Source: Alisma plantago-aquatica
Lineage: Eukaryota; Streptophyta; Magnoliopsida; Alismatales; Alismataceae
Assembly: GCA_963693085.1 (NCBI GenBank)
Contig: OY856412.1
Span: 1,124,889,744 to 1,124,953,743 of the forward strand
Direction of reading: 5' to 3'
Length of the DNA stretch: 64,000 nt
How positions within the stretch are numbered: position 1 is the first letter of the stretch; each line of letters opens with the position of its first letter. Position numbers and translations under genes: made by a program. The notes under the pieces were generated by a model that worked only from the letters and a program-made list of their open reading frames with translations, was not told the origin of the DNA and did no database searches. Shown one piece after another: positions 59,957 through 64,000 of this stretch.

Positions 59957-61920
59957 ATGAACAATAGCAACACCTAGCAATTTCTCACCATGAAACATAA
60001 AAATAAATTGAACATTTCACTTGAAACCTTAGAAACTTAGTAAGTTGTTATATAGGAATAAGGTTTGACTTAGCCTCTAGGTTATAACCTAGATGTTCGA
60101 GAACTAGGTTTAGACAAGTGTCTGAAACACTTTCCATATAGAGCTCATATGTATTGGGTAGCTACACTAGTCTACATCATGTTCTCACCATTTCACTAGG
60201 TTACATGGCACCAGACTATCTACTGTGTCTGGGACACTTGATTTTTTTGATTTGGTTTTGTTATCCAATCGGCTCGAGCCTCAGCAGTTTTCTCTGACAT
60301 CTTTTTTCTCAGAGAAAAACTATATAATATTTTATTAAATATATGTAAATATAAAATGTGTCCCTCACATTGGAGAGTAGTTAGTGTTCATGCAACCTAA
60401 GTGAAAGGGCGTGACATCAGTCTAGAAGAGAGAGTAGTCTAGATTAGAAGTCTAGAGCCTTATTGAATATGTGACAATTAGAGTCAATGATTGATTTATA
60501 TATGAAATAAGCATGTGTAATCTTATCTAAGTTTTATCTTAATGGTATAAGTTTCCTTATAAAGAATTAAGTTGTATATGAGTTGAATACAATTTCTGAG
60601 ATTCTAAGATAAGTCTAGATAATGGAAGTACATACTCTCTTTTTACATACAATGAGTTAGGTTAAGATAAGGTTGAATATGCATGAGCCTCAAGCTCTTT
60701 TATAGAGGATGACCTCCAGTGTTAAGACAAGATATGTGGTGAACTCTACGGAGAGTGAGACCCACAGGGAGAGGGTCATAGGACCTACCCCACAATATAT
60801 GAAAATTATTAGATATATGTGAATGATGTGTCCTAAGTTGGGTTACTCCTGAGTAGATGAGTTGAGTCCTTATGTATGATTCAGACATTTGATCTAAATT
60901 CTAGATGTGAGAGTTGGGTAAAAGAAATGATGGGTAGATGACTAATAATGAGAAAGTCATTCCTTTTGATTGATTTAGGTCCTAGTTTGAGTGACATATG
61001 TTTTGAATCTCATCATTAGTTGCAAGTGAGGTGATATATGAACTCTAGTTTTGAGAGGAAAATGCCTTGTGCATAATATACTCATAAATGTGGTTCCTTT
61101 CACTCCTATTTCTTAATATGATGCTAGAAACCTCACTTGAGCTATAAAGATGAATTATGTATGAAGAGTCACTCATATAAGCTTGACCTATTCTATATTC
61201 CCTTCCTATATCATACATGAAATATCTAAGTTTGAAATCATGATAAAAATTGACTTAGAATATTCTCTCTCCCTTTATATTAAACATGAAAGATACAAGT
61301 TTGAAATCATGATCTTGAAATTAAGATATCTTTGGATCTTAGCTTATGTGATCACAAAATAAAGTTCTTAACCTCAAATTTTCTAACACAGATTATAGTT
61401 TGATGGGAAATCTCATAATGGATGAAACCCTAATTTTCAAGAATGTTAAGTATGCCCTTCTTATGTGATGAAATACTAGTATGATGTTGATCATAAACCA
61501 CCCTAGAGTTGTTAAGCCTGATAATTCTGATAAATGATGGCATGAAACTTGACATCACCATATGATTGATAGGGTGAAGCATGAATCCTTAAGTAGTACC
61601 TTATTAACTTCATATATATGAACAAAACCCTTATCCTTAAGGGACTATGAGGATGTAAACCCTAAGATATACAAGTATCATGTTATGACTAAGACATTAA
61701 GTGATGTTTCATTTCATATTAAAACAAAAAATGTTATGCTTCAACCTATATAAGTTGGGGTGGGTATACCCTAGATGCTTAAAATCCTAAGATGAGAGCT
61801 TAGGGTACATCCAGAAGTATGAGAACACTGGAATCTAGAAACAGTGACATGTATGAGGTTGAACCTATATATTTCACCTTAAGTATGACATTAGTTGAAT
61901 TTCAAGGACGAAATTCCATA
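59957..61920 (+). other. element B internal region, no recognisable gene
   Basis: This is 2 kb of AT-rich DNA with no open frame above about 60 codons and no Gag, RT or integrase motif that I could find in any frame. It may be a replaced or highly decayed body. Confidence 0.65.
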
Positions 61921-61934
61921 TAAGGTGGGGTGAA
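61921..61934 (+). other. element B polypurine tract
   Basis: TAAGGTGGGGTGAA immediately before TGTGATGACC; the preceding GGACGAAATTCC is typical of Gypsy 3' ends. Confidence 0.82.
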
Positions 61935-64000
61935 TGTGATGACCCTGATTGTAGGAGTTTGATATTTGATATAGTATTTGAAGGAGTACCTTGAGTAATA
62001 TGAATCATTGTTGGACGTTGAGGTATCATGTGGTCAATGATGAATTCAAAGGTGTTTTAGGATCACATGAGTATTCATGGACTTGTTTAACTGAGACTCG
62101 ATTATTAATAGAATTTAATTTAAGATTCCTACACATATTCCTAAGGCTATTTAAAGATTTCATTTACATGATCAAATAATAGAGTTATAGTCTCAAGCTT
62201 TTATGGATGAGAAAATATACAGTGTAAGGGAAATGCCCCAAATTCCAGGATGATCGGTGATTTCCATAAAGAGATGTACTTATGAGAAATTGAATACATT
62301 TGATGATACCTACATTGTCGAACTTTGTTCTTTATTAATTAAGTACCTAAGTTGTGATAATTTTGGTGTCACACTGGCTTATTATCCTTTGCTTGGGTGC
62401 ATCCCAAAGCCAAGAAATGTGGCCCAATCTTGAGTGTCCCCTATGCTAATAGGAGAATTGAGACTTTATCCCCCGCACCTCCATTTTCTGTGGAGGAGGC
62501 AACATCGATCGCCACATATTTCACACTGGATGTTGTTCACAGTACTCTCCAGATCCGAAAGATTTGAGGGGGGGGATGCAGTTCATTGACTCCTAGCTTG
62601 AGATAATGGAAGTCATGTGAGGGTTAACAACCTTGACCTCTTCCTCCTTTCTATTTCTCCTAACCCTCCTCCCCCCAATCGGTGTCAGAAAGGATTAGAC
62701 GAAGTGCTTGAGGATGTCTTAGGTGAATAAGGAGTCTGGTTCTAGGATTAATGCATAACTTCTTCAACTTCAACTTTGTGAAGATCAACATATTCTTTAG
62801 GAGCCTTTTTCATGACATTCTGGACTACAGATATGGTGTGCGAAGGATGTATGGTGGACTTGGATCCTTAGAGTCTAGGATGGAGCTGCCGAGATCATTC
62901 CTTTCCTTCTTCTCATCGTATGCAACTGTAGATCCATTGGGTCTCTCACCGTCGAGGGATTGAGGGAGATTCATATCTCAGAGGTTTCTGACATGATCGC
63001 CTCTTCCAAGAAGAAGGAGGAGCAAGGACTGGATCTACTGCACCATCACGCCAGCGCCGCACATCATAGCATTGGCCTCACAATACTGGGTGGTAGAGCT
63101 TTGAAGTCCTGCTCATCCACATTCCTCTCAACAGAGCCTAGGAAGTCAAGGCGGTGCTGATATAGAAGAAAAGTAGGAAGGGAGGGAACCGAAGCTGCGC
63201 TAGCCAAAGCTAGAGGTGACATCAAGAGTCTACGAATAGAGGAACAAACTATGGGTGTTGTCAGAGACTTCAACAAAGTGGCGATGCCTGAGATCGTGCA
63301 GTGTCAGATCACATAGAATGGATGAAGTAGGAGGAAAAGGCACATACGTGTCTCCCGGTGCAAGCGGCACCCAACTTGGAAGGTCGTGAAGCATCAAAAC
63401 TGGTCCATGGCCACATCGGAGTCCTCCCAGAGGTGACGTCTCTCACGCACACAGGGATCAGAGGACGCAGGGGTGAGGGAGAGGAAGTGTCACCACCAAC
63501 CTAATCCATGTAGGAGCAGGATGCCGAAGGTGGTGCTCACATATATAGAGAAGAGAATCTCACACAGAGAGAAGAAGCAAGGACTAGGCTTGGAGCCCTG
63601 TTAGAGTTTCAGCCACTGTCGCAGCGGTGCTAGGAACCTGGAGGCAAGCGGGCAAAGCACTGTCATTAAGGGAGTCACGTTGAATTGCGATGAAGGAGAG
63701 GAGAAAGGGGTTAGAGGGTCGAGGCCTATGTGGATCCACTTGAAGATCCGATTGCCACACAAATATAAAGGTAAATATATTGTTAATTTCTAGAAAATGA
63801 CCTCATCTTAGAAAATACATTATAAATAGCTCCCTTGGACAATAAATTCCCCAAAAATATCCCTGGACTCTGAAAAATGTCTAGTATATTATGAGACCCA
63901 TAGATCAAACCTTTTAAGCAGTATTATTGTTGAGTTTCTATTTACAAGATGATGCTTCTTTTAACATGATTTAAATAGTATAATTAGAATATAGTGGATA
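61935..64000 (+). repeat. element B 3' LTR, cut by window end
   Basis: Matches 56669-58740 with scattered substitutions and small indels; a G-run near 62568 is longer. About 1.2 kb is missing beyond the window. Confidence 0.9.

Larger units (their letters stand above)
56669..64000 (+). mobile_element. element B: Gypsy-type retrotransposon without recognisable genes, runs off window
   Basis: Plus-strand element with a 5' LTR at 56669-59942, a primer site at 59945-59956, a 2.0-kb body, a polypurine tract at 61921-61934, and a 3' LTR from 61935 to the window end. The body ends GGACGAAATTCCATATAAGG, the conserved 3' end of Tekay-type Gypsy elements. I could recognise no gag or pol in the body, so it is non-autonomous (LARD-like) or extensively deleted. 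Its target-site duplication cannot be checked because the right end is outside the window. Confidence 0.85.

Overview
This window is intergenic plant DNA made almost entirely of nested LTR retrotransposons. The evidence is Ty1/Copia and Ty3/Gypsy polyprotein fragments, iMet-type primer binding sites, polypurine tracts, TG...CA LTR ends and short target-site duplications. It suggests a flowering plant with a large, AT-rich, repeat-rich nuclear genome; I cannot name the species. I found no host gene, rRNA, tRNA or CRISPR array. All boundaries were read by eye.

The layers, from oldest to youngest, are as follows. (1) S1 is a Sirevirus-like Copia element on the minus strand. Its 3' LTR is at 1-1364, followed by a decayed extra 3' ORF (2130-3780), the RT/RNase H half of pol (4440-6040), the protease/integrase half of pol (49547-50900) and gag (50917-51902 and 56501-56668). 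(2) A is a Gypsy-derived element with very long LTRs (about 4.7-4.8 kb) on the minus strand. It occupies 6041-49546 and splits S1 pol, whose reading frame continues on the two sides. A solo LTR of the same family (51903-56495) splits S1 gag and has a perfect AGTAG duplication. (3) T1 is a Tekay/Del-like chromovirus on the minus strand (9973-40983, TSD AAGAC). It sits inside A's 3' LTR; its gag, protease, RT, RNase H, integrase and chromodomain are all recognisable but broken. (4) Inside T1's 3' LTR lies a tandem array of a gag-only Sirevirus-like element (10308-30809), with five LTRs alternating with four internal regions at a 4997-bp period. (5) B is a plus-strand Gypsy-type element with 3.3-kb LTRs and a 2-kb body without recognisable genes. 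It cuts the N-terminal side of S1 gag at 56669 and runs off the window end.

The most unusual feature is the tandem array. Every unit keeps LTRs, primer site, polypurine tract and a 561-codon Gag frame with two CCHC zinc knuckles, but none has protease, integrase or RT, so any mobility would depend on enzymes from another element. Only the unit nearest the 5' LTR (27661-29346) has an uninterrupted Gag; the others carry stops, or a deletion plus a frameshift. Each LTR carries four TCGGTCGA/TCGACCGA hairpins and each 3' untranslated region two more. Each 3' region also has three GGATGTTAAGCC repeats and several extra G-rich tracts. The array probably grew by unequal exchange between LTRs and was later truncated at its left end.
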